Assembly: GCF_000255295.1 (NCBI RefSeq)
Contig: NC_017030.1
Coordinates: 3,782,001 to 3,846,000 of the forward strand
Origin: Corallococcus coralloides DSM 2259
GTDB lineage: Bacteria > Myxococcota > Myxococcia > Myxococcales > Myxococcaceae
DNA: 64,000 nt
Direction: 5' to 3'
Part shown: positions 42,326 to 51,629 of the stretch, piece by piece
Layout of the letters: every line of letters begins with the position of its first letter
How positions within the stretch are numbered: position 1 is the first letter of the stretch
Translations under genes and position numbers: made by a program
The notes under the pieces: generated by a model
Told to the model about the DNA's origin: nothing
Database searches by the model: none
What the model saw: only the letters and a program-made list of their open reading frames with translations

Positions 42326-43339
42326 ATGGCGACGACGACCCGAGTCCCGCAGACGATTGACGCCTATCTGGCGAACGTGACCGACCCTGCGGCGAAGAAG
42401 ACCCTGACCGCCCTGCGCACGCAGCTGCGCAAGCTGCTCCCCAAGGCCACCGAGACCATCAGCTACCAGATGCCCGCCTTCAAGGTGGACGGGGACCTCG
42501 TGGCGGGCTTCGCGTTCTTCAAGAAGCACTGCGGCTTCTACCCCGGCAGCGGCAGCGTGGTGCCGGCGCTGAAGTCGGAGCTGGAGGGCTACACCACGTC
42601 GAAGGGCGGCGTCACCTTTCCACCGGACGAACCGCTCCCGGCGAAGCTGGTGAAGAAGTTGGTGCAGACACGGCTCGCGGAGATCGCCACGCGCGCGAAG
42701 AAGCCCGCGGCCGCGAAGAAGTCCGCGGTCGCGAAGAAGGCGCTCATCACCGAACGCATCACGGACGCGGCGGTGAAGGAGGCCACCGGCCGTGACTGGA
42801 AGGCCTGGATGCGCGCCCTGGACAAGGCGGGGGCGGCAGGGCTGACCCACAAGCAGCTGGCCGCGCTCGTGGGCCGGGAGGTCGAGTCCGGCTGGTGGCA
42901 GCAGTCCATCGCCGTGGCGTATGAGCAGGCCCGCGGCAAGCGGGTGGTGGGCGAGACCGCCGCCACGGGCTTCCAGGTGGGCGTGGTGCGCACGCTGCCG
43001 ATGACCACACCCGAACTCTGGGAGTGGGTCACCACGCAACCGGAGCGCTGGCTGGGCCCGGGCGCGACGCTGAAGGCCGAAGTGGGAGGCCGTTATGAGG
43101 CCCCCAAGCGTCGCGGCGCGCCCGGCGTGCGAGGCGAAGTCCGGGTGGTGAAGCCCGGCCAGCGCCTTCGCATGACCTGGGAGACGGACGGCTGGAAGAA
43201 GCCGGCGACGTTGCAGCTCACGGTGACGCCCAAGACGAAGGGCGCCTCCCTCCACGTGCACATGGAGAAGCTCCCGGACGCGGAGGTCCGCGAGGCCATG
43301 CGCGAGCGCTGGTCCAAGGTCCTCGCCCAGGTTGCCTAG
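42326..43339 (+). CDS. DUF1801 - AHSA1/SRPBCC fusion protein
   Basis: 337 residues. The N-terminal DUF1801 (YdhG-like) domain covers about 1-120: IDAYLANVTDPAAKKTLTAL, TISYQMPAFKVDG and FKKHCGFYPGSG. A Lys/Ala-rich linker follows (AKKPAAAKKSAVAKKA). A DUF4287-like module (about 140-205: WKAWMRALDKAGAAGLTHKQ) and a C-terminal AHSA1 domain (about 215-337: TLPMTTPELWEWVTTQPERWLGPGA, LRMTWETDGWKKPATLQL) complete it. Such stand-alone modules are normally separate genes; fusions of this kind occur in myxobacteria and actinobacteria. Role unknown. Confidence 0.75.
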   Translation: MATTTRVPQTIDAYLANVTDPAAKKTLTALRTQLRKLLPKATETISYQMPAFKVDGDLVAGFAFFKKHCGFYPGSGSVVPALKSELEGYTTSKGGVTFPPDEPLPAKLVKKLVQTRLAEIATRAKKPAAAKKSAVAKKALITERITDAAVKEATGRDWKAWMRALDKAGAAGLTHKQLAALVGREVESGWWQQSIAVAYEQARGKRVVGETAATGFQVGVVRTLPMTTPELWEWVTTQPERWLGPGATLKAEVGGRYEAPKRRGAPGVRGEVRVVKPGQRLRMTWETDGWKKPATLQLTVTPKTKGASLHVHMEKLPDAEVREAMRERWSKVLAQVA

Positions 43340-43447
43340 CGTCACCGGGGTGGGGGATTGACGCTGCGTCCACCCACCCTGTACCTCCAAGCCCTCACCG
43401 CCGAGACGCCGCCCTGAGGGTTGGCCGGTGGTGGATGAGGGGAGCAC

Positions 43448-46400
43448 ATGCAAGCCATGGCGAAGTGGGGGACCCTCCTGTTGGCCCTGGGGTTGGCCTT
43501 GGGAGGGTGCTCGGACGAGGGGCGTCCGGGGGCCGGAGTGTCCGCGAAGCAGGGCTCACGCCCCGACGCGCTCGCGGCGGGAGAGGCCCGGCTCCTGCGC
43601 GACATCCAACCGGGGGCGGCCAGCGCGGCCTACGCAGAGTCCGCGTCCCATGCCCTGCGCGTGGGGCGCACGCTCTTCCATGCCGCATCCGACCTGCGCA
43701 ACGGGCTCGAGCTGTGGAAGAGCGACGGCACCCCCGAGGGCACGGTGCTGGTCATGGACATCCAGCCAGGCCCCTACGACGGGAACCCGGACAACTTCGC
43801 GGAGCTGGACGGCATCCTCTACTTCTCCGCCACCGACTACGCCGGCAACGAGCTGTGGCGCAGTGACGGCACCCCCGAGGGAACCTGGCGGGTCAAGGAC
43901 CTGCTCCCAGGGCCCAACAGCGGCGCGCCGCGCTCCCTGATCCGCTTGGGCCACCGGCTGGTCTTCGCCCGCGATCGCGAGCTGTGGACGAGCGATGGCA
44001 CCGAGGCGGGCACCGTGCGCTTGCGCCTCTTCGAGGGCTCCATCTGGCCCACCGTGTCGGGGCTCACCGTCTCGGGCGGGACGCTCTTCTTCGCCGCGAA
44101 CGATACGGAGACGGGCGACGAGCTGTGGAAGAGCGACGGCACCCCCGAGGGCACGGTCCTGGTGAAGGACATCTGGCCTGGCGCGGGATACTCCCAGCCC
44201 GCGTACCTGCGGGATGTGAACGGGACGCTCTTCTTCACCGCGTATGACGGTGTGCACGGCAACGAGCTGTGGAAGAGCGATGGCACGCCCGAGGGCACGG
44301 TGCTCATCGCGGACGTGAACCCCAAGCCCAACAGCGGTCTGTTCATCAGCTCGCCAGGGGTCGTGGGCGGGCTGTACTACTTCGCGAGCCAGGGGCCGAA
44401 CGGCGAGGGGGACGAGCTGTGGAAGAGCGACGGCACGCCAGGGGGCACGGGGTTTCTCAAGGACCTCATGCAGCCTGGCAACGGCAGCCCCCAGTCCTTC
44501 ATCGCTGTGAACGGAGTGGCCCTCTTCACGGCCAATGGCAAGGAGATGGGGCGCGAGCTGTGGAGGACCGATGGCACGCCCGAGGGCACGGTGCTGGTGA
44601 AGGACATCTTCCCCGGGCCGGGAGACTCCTTGCCCAACTTCCTGGTGGTGATGGACGGGGTCCTCTACTTCGTCGCCAATGACGGCGTGTCCGGCAACGA
44701 GCTGTGGCGGAGCGATGGCACACCCGGGGGCACCTGGCGGGTGAAGGACATCAACCCCGGTTCCGCGGCCAGCAAGTTCAGCAAGGCGCAGGTGATGGAC
44801 GGACGCCTCTACTTCTTCGCCTTCGACGTCGTGAAGGGCATGGAGCTGTGGACGAGTGATGGCACCGAGGCCGGCACCACGCGACTGACGGATCGGGGCC
44901 CCGCGACGTCCGACTCCATGCCCGTATCCTTCGTGGACGTGGGCGGCACGGTGTTCTTCATCGCGGATGATGGCGTGCACGGCTACGAGCTGTGGAAGAG
45001 CGACGGCACGCCCGAGGGCACGGTGCTGGTGAAGGATGTGGTTCCGGGCCCGGCCAGCTCTGCGTTGGGGGCACTCACCCGGGTCGGAGAGACGCTCTTC
45101 TTCATCGCCTACACGCCGGCCACTGGCTACGAGTTGTGGAAGAGCGACGGCTCCGAGGCCGGCACGGTGATGGTGACGGAGATGCGCGCCGGGACGGCGT
45201 CGTGTGACTGCAACGTGTTCGGGGCCTACCAGGGGATGCTCTATTTCATCGCCAACGACGGCGTGTCCGGCATGGACCTCTGGCGCAGCGACGGCACCGC
45301 CGAGGGCACGGTGAAGGTGAAGGACCTGTCCTACAACCTGTCCGGCAGCGCCATCCGCGAGCCGGTCCAGATGGACGGCATCCTGTACTTCATCCGCCTC
45401 GCCGCGCTGTGGCGCACGGACGGGACGGACGCGGGGACGTGGATGGTGAAGCAGCTCGTCGGTGATTCGAGCATGGAGTCCTACCAACTCACCGCCGTGG
45501 GGAGACGGCTCTTCTTCCGCTACTTCGACTACACCTACGGCTCCGAGCTGGGGGTAAGCGACGGCACGCCCGAGGGGACCGTGCGGGTGAAGGACATCTT
45601 GCCCGGCATGTCGGGCTCCAAGCCCTCCTCGCTGGTGGGTGTGAACGGACGGGTCTACTTCGCCGCGAATGACGGCGTGTCCGGCAACGAGCTGTGGCGG
45701 AGCGATGGCACGCCCGAGGGCACGGTGAAGGTGAAGGATCTGGTGCCGGGTCTGGGCGGCTCCGCGCCCACGTTGCTGACGCGCGTGGGCGAGACGCTCT
45801 ACTTCGCCGCCACCAACGCCGCGGGTGCCCCCGAGCTGTGGAAGAGCGACGGCACCGAGGCGGGCACCGTGCGAGTCCGGGGGCCTGCGCCGGGCCTCAT
45901 GGGCACCGGGGACCCGGTGTCGTTTCTCGCGCTCGAGCCCGAAGGCATGTTGGTGTTCGCCGCCGCGGATTCCGCGTCCGGCATCGAGGTGTGGAAGACG
46001 GACGGGACGGAGTCGGGCACCGTGCGCATCACGGACATCGCGCCGGGGCCATCCTCCTCGCGCCCGCGCACGCTCACGCGCAGCGGCAACCGCATCTTCC
46101 TCACCGCGAATGACGGCTGGACGGGCTACGAGCCCTGGCTCATCCCCTGGCGGGCGGTGACCGGACCCGTGCCGCCGACGGTCATTTGCCCCGAGGACGT
46201 CACCACCGAGGCCACCGGTGCCGCGGGCGCGGAAGTGAGCCTGCCGGAGGCTCGGGCCTCGGATGACACCGCTCCGCCGCGGGTGACGTACAGCCCGGAG
46301 TCGGGCAGCACCTTCGCGTTGGGCGACACCCTGGTGTCGGTCACTGCGCACGACGAGGAGGCGCTCACGGCCACGTGTACCTTCCACGTGTTCGTCCGCG

Positions 46401-46990
46401 ACACCACCGCGCCCCAGCTGACGTGTCCGGAGGACGTCTCCGTCACCGTCGAGGACGAGGCCGCGCACGCCGTGGAGTTCCCTCCCGCCACCGCCGTGGA
46501 TTTCGTCACGGCCTCCCCCGTCCTGACGTACAGCCCCGAGTCGGGCAGCGCCTTCCTGCCCGGGACGGCTCCCGTCACCGTCACGGCCGAGGACGCCGCG
46601 GGCAACCGCGCCACGTGCGATTTCCAGGTGTCGGTGAACGTGATGCCGGCCCCCTTCGACGCGGGGACAGAGCCGGACGCCGGGCTGGATCCGGACGCTG
46701 GGATGGAGCCTGACGCCGGGCCGGTGCCGGATGCGGGCCCGCAGATCCCTGACGCAGGGACGGAGCCTGACGCCGGGACGCAGACGCCAGACGCTGGCTC
46801 GCAGACGCCGGACGCTGGAACTCAGACGCCGGACGCGGGGGCGAAGCCGGACGCGGGTGTGCCGCCCATCCCGGAGCCAGGGGACACGGGGTGCGGATGC
46901 GCGGCGGGCAGTGATGCTCCCGTGAGCGCCGTCTGGGGAATGCTGGGGCTCCTCGGCGTGATGGCGGCCCGGCGGCGCTCCATCTCCTGA
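43448..46990 (+). CDS. Large ELWxxDGT-repeat surface protein with HYR domains and MYXO-CTERM-like tail
   Basis: 1180 residues (ATG at 43448; 43457 is an alternative). The N-terminal signal has a lipobox (LALGGCSDE). From about residue 60 there are 17 copies of a repeat built on ELWKSDGTPEGTVLVKDI, one about every 47 residues, which predicts a beta-propeller-like stack. Two HYR domains follow (VICPEDVTTEATGAAGAE; LTCPEDVSVTVEDEAAHA), then a linker of about a dozen DAGxxP repeats and a C-terminal tripartite sorting signal (GCGCA, a hydrophobic helix, ARRRS) like MYXO-CTERM. The protein is therefore probably at the cell surface. Function unknown; adhesion or ligand display is only a guess. Confidence 0.85.
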   Translation: MQAMAKWGTLLLALGLALGGCSDEGRPGAGVSAKQGSRPDALAAGEARLLRDIQPGAASAAYAESASHALRVGRTLFHAASDLRNGLELWKSDGTPEGTVLVMDIQPGPYDGNPDNFAELDGILYFSATDYAGNELWRSDGTPEGTWRVKDLLPGPNSGAPRSLIRLGHRLVFARDRELWTSDGTEAGTVRLRLFEGSIWPTVSGLTVSGGTLFFAANDTETGDELWKSDGTPEGTVLVKDIWPGAGYSQPAYLRDVNGTLFFTAYDGVHGNELWKSDGTPEGTVLIADVNPKPNSGLFISSPGVVGGLYYFASQGPNGEGDELWKSDGTPGGTGFLKDLMQPGNGSPQSFIAVNGVALFTANGKEMGRELWRTDGTPEGTVLVKDIFPGPGDSLPNFLVVMDGVLYFVANDGVSGNELWRSDGTPGGTWRVKDINPGSAASKFSKAQVMDGRLYFFAFDVVKGMELWTSDGTEAGTTRLTDRGPATSDSMPVSFVDVGGTVFFIADDGVHGYELWKSDGTPEGTVLVKDVVPGPASSALGALTRVGETLFFIAYTPATGYELWKSDGSEAGTVMVTEMRAGTASCDCNVFGAYQGMLYFIANDGVSGMDLWRSDGTAEGTVKVKDLSYNLSGSAIREPVQMDGILYFIRLAALWRTDGTDAGTWMVKQLVGDSSMESYQLTAVGRRLFFRYFDYTYGSELGVSDGTPEGTVRVKDILPGMSGSKPSSLVGVNGRVYFAANDGVSGNELWRSDGTPEGTVKVKDLVPGLGGSAPTLLTRVGETLYFAATNAAGAPELWKSDGTEAGTVRVRGPAPGLMGTGDPVSFLALEPEGMLVFAAADSASGIEVWKTDGTESGTVRITDIAPGPSSSRPRTLTRSGNRIFLTANDGWTGYEPWLIPWRAVTGPVPPTVICPEDVTTEATGAAGAEVSLPEARASDDTAPPRVTYSPESGSTFALGDTLVSVTAHDEEALTATCTFHVFVRDTTAPQLTCPEDVSVTVEDEAAHAVEFPPATAVDFVTASPVLTYSPESGSAFLPGTAPVTVTAEDAAGNRATCDFQVSVNVMPAPFDAGTEPDAGLDPDAGMEPDAGPVPDAGPQIPDAGTEPDAGTQTPDAGSQTPDAGTQTPDAGAKPDAGVPPIPEPGDTGCGCAAGSDAPVSAVWGMLGLLGVMAARRRSIS

Positions 46991-47017
46991 GCGACATTCG
47001 CGCGGTGCGGACCCATG

Positions 47018-47045
47018 AGGTCCTGGCCTATTCCGGCCAGGACCT
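47018..47045. terminator. Strong hairpin between the ELW-repeat and glycosyltransferase genes
   Basis: A perfect 11-bp stem aggtcctggcc/ggccaggacct (47018-47028 with 47035-47045), 6-nt loop. It lies 28 nt after the ELW stop and before the converging glycosyltransferase end, so it can act bidirectionally. Confidence 0.7.
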
Positions 47046-47081
47046 TTCGGCTCCCAGGTCGCATGGGAACCCCAGTCTCAT

Positions 47082-48275
47082 CTACAGACGGAACTCCTTC
47101 TCCAGCAGCTCCGCCGCGCGCGCGGCTCCAGCCTCCGCGCGCAGCTCCTTGCGGAGGGCCGCGAGCCGGGTCGCGACGGCCGGGTCCTCCGTGAGCTGAA
47201 GCAGCGCGGAGCGCAGCGCGTCGGCCGTGGCGTCCTCCGTGTCGATCCGCCGCGCGACGCCGAGCGCGACGAGCTGATCGGCATTGGAGAACTGATCCGT
47301 GGACTGGGGCACGGCAATCATGGGCACCCCGCAGTACAGGCCCTCCTGCGAGCCGCCCATGCCCGCATGCGTGATGAACGCATCGGCCTGTTCGAGCACC
47401 GCCAGCTGCGGCACCCAGCGGTGGACCTCGACGTTGTCTGGGATGGGTCCCAGGTCCTCCATCGCCACGTGCTTGCCGATCTGCAGCACCACGTGCCAGC
47501 CAGCAAGCCCTCCAAACGCAGCGAGGCACGCGCGGTAGAAGCCAGGCTGGCGAGTGAAGGTCGAGCCGAGCGACACCAGCAGCACCTTCCGAGCGCCAGG
47601 GGGACGCTGCCACGAGCCCTGCGCGGAGCGATCTCCGAAACACGGCCCCACGAAGCTGAAGCGCTTGAGGTCCACCCGGTCCGCCTGCGGTTGGAGCGCG
47701 CGCGGGATGAGCACCAGCCCGCGCGGCGGCTTCCCGACGAAGAGCATGGCGTCCGTCTCCGCCACGCCGCACTCCTTGAGCCAGGCGGAGTAGCGCTGGT
47801 AGTGCGCCACGGCGCGGGGGTCGGTGCGCAGCATCTCCACCAGGGCGGCCATGTCCTGCTCGTAGCCCTCCCAGGCGACGGAGGAGGGGGAGAGCTGGAC
47901 CGCGGGGATGCCCCAGTTCTCTCCGAGGATTCGCGCCGTGGAACAGCCGATGTCGTAGAGGAAGAGATCCGGCCGGTCGTGCTCATACGCCGCGCGCAGC
48001 TGCGGAAGCATGGACATGGCGTCATCGAGGAACATGTCCAGCTGCCCCGCCAGGTCGTCGGGCCAGCGTTTGTCCGGCACCCCATCGCGCGGGAGCAGGG
48101 AACGGTAGGGACGAAGCTCCGCGCCCGTGCCTCGGATGGGCTCGGCGAAGGCCTCGTCGTTGGCGTACGTCACCCGGTGGCCTCGGGACACCAGCTCCCG
48201 GATGAGCTCCAGGCTCGGATTGACGTGACCGTGGGCGGGGATGCTCACCATCGCGATATGGGCACGACGAGACAT
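47082..48275 (-). CDS. MGT/UGT-type glycosyltransferase (macrolide glycosyltransferase-like)
   Basis: 397 residues (start 48275, aggag at 7 nt; the longer open frame is rejected). GT-B fold of GT family 1: N-terminal AHIAMVSIPAHGHVNPSLEL, C-terminal donor site WVPQLAVLEQADAFITHAGMGG with SQEGLYCGVPMIAVP and Asp-Gln at DQFSNADQ, as in macrolide- and flavonoid-inactivating enzymes. It would transfer a nucleotide sugar to a small hydrophobic acceptor, perhaps detoxifying an antibiotic. It is divergent from a TetR gene with two identical-arm palindromes in the gap, so it is probably induced by the acceptor. Confidence 0.85.
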   Translation of the reverse strand: MSRRAHIAMVSIPAHGHVNPSLELIRELVSRGHRVTYANDEAFAEPIRGTGAELRPYRSLLPRDGVPDKRWPDDLAGQLDMFLDDAMSMLPQLRAAYEHDRPDLFLYDIGCSTARILGENWGIPAVQLSPSSVAWEGYEQDMAALVEMLRTDPRAVAHYQRYSAWLKECGVAETDAMLFVGKPPRGLVLIPRALQPQADRVDLKRFSFVGPCFGDRSAQGSWQRPPGARKVLLVSLGSTFTRQPGFYRACLAAFGGLAGWHVVLQIGKHVAMEDLGPIPDNVEVHRWVPQLAVLEQADAFITHAGMGGSQEGLYCGVPMIAVPQSTDQFSNADQLVALGVARRIDTEDATADALRSALLQLTEDPAVATRLAALRKELRAEAGAARAAELLEKEFRL

Positions 48276-48298
48276 GGCGCTCTCCTGGCGGTAGTTGG

Positions 48299-48315
48299 CG
48301 AGACGGACCGTCTCG
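48299..48315. promoter_or_regulatory. TetR operator 1 (glycosyltransferase side)
   Basis: cgagacggaccgtctcg: perfect 7-bp arms around GAC, 24 bp upstream of the glycosyltransferase start. Same arms as operator 2, 55 bp away centre to centre. Confidence 0.8.
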
Positions 48316-48353
48316 TTTCGCCACAATCCGCCTGGAGGGCCTGGATGTCAAGA

Positions 48354-48370
48354 CGAGACGTTTCGTCTCG
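48354..48370. promoter_or_regulatory. TetR operator 2 (regulator side)
   Basis: cgagacgtttcgtctcg: perfect 7-bp arms around TTT, 23 bp upstream of the TetR start. The repeat of operator 1 with only the spacer differing indicates autoregulation and repression of the divergent gene. Confidence 0.8.
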
Positions 48371-48392
48371 CGAGCTGCTAGGCTGGTGGCCC

Positions 48393-49001
48393 ATGGCCGA
48401 CCCGAAGACCCCTGAACCGTCCCGCCGCAGTGAGCGCTCCCGCCAGGCCATCCTCACGGCCGCCGTCGAGCTCGTTGGAGAGGTGGGCTACGCGCGTCTG
48501 ACGGTCGAGGCGATCGCGGCGCGGGCGGGGGTGGGCAAGCAGACCATCTACCGGTGGTGGCCCTCCAAGGGGGCGGTGGTGCTGGACGCCTTCGTGGAGC
48601 TGAGCGGCGGCAATCAGCCCGCGTCGCTGCCGGACACCGGCGACCTCAAGGCCGACCTGCGGGAGGTGCTGCGAGCCACGGTGCAGGAGCTCACGGATCC
48701 GCGCTTCGAGCTGCCCTCGCGGGCGCTCACCGCGGAGTCGCAGGCGGACGCCGCGTTGGCCCAGCAGTTCGTGGATGCCGTTCTGCGGCCCCACTTGAGG
48801 GCGGTCCAGGAGCGGCTGCGCTCGGCACAGCAAGCAGGCCAGGTCGCGAAGGGGGTGGACCTGGATGTCGCGGTGGAGCTGCTCGTCGGGCCGCTCTTCC
48901 ACCGGTGGCTGCTTCGCACCGCGCCCCTCACGAGCGCGTACGCTGACACCGTGGTGGACCTGGTCATCGCCGCGCTGCGGCCCCTGCCCAAGGGACGCTA
49001 G
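48393..49001 (+). CDS. TetR-family repressor of the glycosyltransferase gene
   Basis: 202 residues; ATG at 48393. The HTH (about 16-60) reads RSRQAILTAAVELVGEVGY, AIAARAGVGKQTIYRWWPSK, the TetR signature with the recognition helix GVGKQTIYRWW. The C-terminal domain resembles TetR_C_16/AcrR-type. Two matching palindromes in the gap to the glycosyltransferase support its target. Its 3' end overlaps by 38 nt, tail to tail, with the membrane protein on the other strand. Confidence 0.85.
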   Translation: MADPKTPEPSRRSERSRQAILTAAVELVGEVGYARLTVEAIAARAGVGKQTIYRWWPSKGAVVLDAFVELSGGNQPASLPDTGDLKADLREVLRATVQELTDPRFELPSRALTAESQADAALAQQFVDAVLRPHLRAVQERLRSAQQAGQVAKGVDLDVAVELLVGPLFHRWLLRTAPLTSAYADTVVDLVIAALRPLPKGR

Positions 49002-49680
49002 CGGGACCCGGGGCCTTCCGGGCGAAGCGCTGGCGGTAGTAGCGCGTCCAGAGCTTCAGCCCCACCACGCCCACCACCGTGGGCCCCAGGAAGATCGCGA
49101 GCTGAAGGCCCTCGATGCCGACGTGCCTGGCGTTCACCACCAGGGAGGCCGTGATGGTGCCGATGCCCGAGGCCACCATGGCGCCCATGTGCTGGAACCA
49201 CCAGTGCATGCGGTCCTGGGGCGGCCGCATCCAGTACCAGAGCCCGGTCAACCCGGAGAAGATGCCCACCGGCGCGAAGCCCCAGAGCAGGGGCACGCCC
49301 ATCCGCAGTCCGTACGCCGCGGTGAAGAGCCCCATGCACAGGAGCAGCGTGGACAGGCCCACGTCCAACGGGTGCGTGCTCGCCCCGGTGCGCGTCTTCG
49401 TCCGGATCACCCGCACCCCCATGGACGCGGAGGCCGCGCTCAGCACCGCGATGTAGATGAAGAAGAGGTCCATGGGCTGCGTGCCCGGCGCCTGGATGAA
49501 GCGCGGTCCGCAGATGGCCAGCGCGGAGATGGCAGCGGAGATCATCGCGCCCACGTAGGCCTGGCCCACGCGCCGGTGCAGGGTGCCTCCCTTGCGCGCC
49601 ACCAGGGGCAGCCAGAGCGTGACGAACGCGATGATCCCCGACGCGATGTGGAACCAGCGGGCGAGCAGGTAGAACGACAC
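48964..49680 (-). CDS. DUF2306-like multi-pass membrane protein
   Basis: 238 residues with about seven hydrophobic helices and conserved His residues (RWFHIASGIIAF; GTLHRRVGQAYVG; HWWFQHMGAM). The GTLHRRxGxxYV motif is characteristic of DUF2306-type proteins, distantly like cytochrome b561. Function unknown. The start at 49680 faces the 140-bp gap with the histidine kinase gene; its end overlaps the TetR gene. Confidence 0.7.
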   Translation of the reverse strand: MSFYLLARWFHIASGIIAFVTLWLPLVARKGGTLHRRVGQAYVGAMISAAISALAICGPRFIQAPGTQPMDLFFIYIAVLSAASASMGVRVIRTKTRTGASTHPLDVGLSTLLLCMGLFTAAYGLRMGVPLLWGFAPVGIFSGLTGLWYWMRPPQDRMHWWFQHMGAMVASGIGTITASLVVNARHVGIEGLQLAIFLGPTVVGVVGLKLWTRYYRQRFARKAPGPASVPWAGAAARR

Positions 49681-49820
49681 AGGTGCCTCCGACGTGTTGT
49701 GAGTCCGGGAAGCAAGGTACGCGTCGGCGCGGGTGCCTCCATCTGGCGGAAGTCATACGGCCCGCATGTGACTTCCGGCACATGGCCCCCGTGTCCCGGG
49801 TGGCCTAGGGTCCTTGAGCC

Positions 49821-50984
49821 ATGCCCGCGCGGTCCCCCGTGGCGAAGCCCGCCACCACCCATCGCCTGCTGCTCGTCGCCGGGATGCTGACCTGGGCCGT
49901 GGTCGGCTTCGCGCACGTCGAGGACCTGTCGCATGAGCCCGCGCGGTGGATGGCGCCGGACACGCTGCTGTGGTGCCTCGGGCTCCTCACCTTCGGTGGG
50001 GCCTTCTGGTTCCAGACGCGGGTGCAGGGCAAGGGAGAATTGCCGCTGCTCGTCGCGCAGACGCTCGCGGCGCTCGTCTGCATTGCCACGGGGGAGAGCG
50101 GGCTGGACGGCGCGCTGCTCGCCATCACCGCCGGACAGGTGCCGGAGATCCTCCCCCAGCGTCGGGCGCTGGCGTGGGTGGGGGCCCAGGTGCTGGGCAT
50201 GCTCGTCGCGTTCGCGGTCCAGCGCCCGTTCATCCAGGCCCTGGTGCAGACGCTCATCTACACCGGCTTCCAGGGCTTCACCTTCGGCACGGCCCTGGTG
50301 ATGGTCCGCGAGGCCGAGGCCCGCCGCGAGCTGGCCCGGGTCCACGCGGAGCTCCAGGCCACCCAGGTGCTGCTCGCCACGCGTGAGCGCGAGGGGGAGC
50401 GGTTGCGCATCGCCCGCGAGCTGCACGACTCCGTGGGGCACCACCTCACCGCGCTCAGCCTCAACCTGGAGGCCGCCGCGTACACCGCGAAGGACACGGC
50501 CGCCGCCGAGCACCTGCGCCGCGCGCGCGAGACCGCCCGCACGCTCCTGTCCGAGGTACGGCGCACGGTGACGGAGCTGCGCGAGGCGCCCATGCCGCTC
50601 CTGCCATCGCTGCGCGCGCTCGCGGAAGGGGCCCCGGGGCTCGCCGTCCACCTGGAGGTCCCCGGCGAGCTGGCCCTGGAGTCCTCCGAAGCGGCGCACT
50701 CGCTGTTCCGCTGCGTGCAGGAGGTCCTCACCAATACGCTGCGCCACGCGGGGGCCCGCAACCTGTGGATTGTCATTGCCCCCACGGAGGACGGCGGGGT
50801 GGGGGTGCAAGCGCGGGACGACGGAGGCGGCGCGGTGACGGTGACGCCCGGCGCGGGGCTCACCGGTATGCGGGAGCGGTTCACCCGGCTGGGCGGGCGC
50901 GTGGAGTGGCGCGCGGCGGCGGGGAAGGGGCTGGAGCTGGAGGCGTGGCTGCCGGCCACGCAGGAGCGTGGGGTGGGGACATGA
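49821..50984 (+). CDS. NarL-type sensor histidine kinase
   Basis: 387 residues. The N-terminal region has about five or six hydrophobic helices (residues 15-155) and no periplasmic sensor domain, as in DesK-like kinases. The HisKA_3 phosphoacceptor is ARELHDSVGHHLTALSLN (His near 199). The ATPase domain has EVLTNTLRHAGARN (N box), ARDDGGGAV, and GLTGMRERFTRLGG. It phosphorylates the response regulator encoded just downstream; its stop overlaps the next ATG (ATGA at 50981-50984). The stimulus is unknown, possibly membrane state. Confidence 0.88.
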   Translation: MPARSPVAKPATTHRLLLVAGMLTWAVVGFAHVEDLSHEPARWMAPDTLLWCLGLLTFGGAFWFQTRVQGKGELPLLVAQTLAALVCIATGESGLDGALLAITAGQVPEILPQRRALAWVGAQVLGMLVAFAVQRPFIQALVQTLIYTGFQGFTFGTALVMVREAEARRELARVHAELQATQVLLATREREGERLRIARELHDSVGHHLTALSLNLEAAAYTAKDTAAAEHLRRARETARTLLSEVRRTVTELREAPMPLLPSLRALAEGAPGLAVHLEVPGELALESSEAAHSLFRCVQEVLTNTLRHAGARNLWIVIAPTEDGGVGVQARDDGGGAVTVTPGAGLTGMRERFTRLGGRVEWRAAAGKGLELEAWLPATQERGVGT

Positions 50985-51628
50985 ACACGGTCCGCCTGGT
51001 GCTCGCGGACGACCATGCCCTGGTGCGCCAGGGCCTGCGCAGCCTGTTGGAGCTCACGCCCGACCTGCGGGTGGTGGGCGAGGCCTCGGACGGCGAGGAG
51101 GCGCTGCGCAAGGTCGCGGAGCTGGACCCGGACGTGGTGCTCATGGACGTGCGCATGCCGCGCATGACGGGGCTGGAGGCCCTGCGCGCGCTGCGCCGCA
51201 CGGACGCGGACCGGCGCGTGGTGCTGCTCACGACCTTCGACGAGGACACCGTCCTCATCGAGGCCCTCCGCCTGGGCGTGCAGGGCTTCCTCCTCAAGGA
51301 TGTGTCCCTGGAGGAGCTGGCGGAGGCCATCCGGCGCGTCGCCTCCGGTCAGACGCTGCTGCCGCCAGGAGTCGCGGAGCGCGTGGCGCGCGGCATGGCG
51401 GAGCTGCCCCGCGATTTCCCCCACGCGGACCTGCCAGAGGGGCTCACCCGCCGCGAGGTGGAGGTGCTGCGCCTCATCGCGCGGGGGCTGAGCAACCGGG
51501 AGATCGCCGACGCGCTGGGGACGGCGGAGGGGACGGTGAAGAACCAGACCTCCAGCATCCTCTCCAAGCTGGGCGTGAGGGACCGCACCCGCGCCGTGCT
51601 CCGCGCCATGGAGCTGGGCTGCCTCTGA
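50981..51628 (+). CDS. NarL/FixJ-type response regulator
   Basis: 215 residues. The receiver domain has the acidic pair ADDH, the phosphoacceptor in VVLMDVRMP (Asp near 54), Thr in LLTTFD and Lys in FLLKDVS. The LuxR-type HTH is LTRREVEVLRLIARGLSNREIADALGTAEGTVKNQ in two parts. It forms an operon with the kinase. No obvious binding site is visible nearby, so the target genes are not known. Confidence 0.9.
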   Translation: MNTVRLVLADDHALVRQGLRSLLELTPDLRVVGEASDGEEALRKVAELDPDVVLMDVRMPRMTGLEALRALRRTDADRRVVLLTTFDEDTVLIEALRLGVQGFLLKDVSLEELAEAIRRVASGQTLLPPGVAERVARGMAELPRDFPHADLPEGLTRREVEVLRLIARGLSNREIADALGTAEGTVKNQTSSILSKLGVRDRTRAVLRAMELGCL

Positions 51629-51629
51629 G

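Noticed and set aside
43556..46468. A 970-codon leftward open frame
   Set aside because: It runs antisense to the ELW-repeat gene, and its own repeats mirror those of the real gene.
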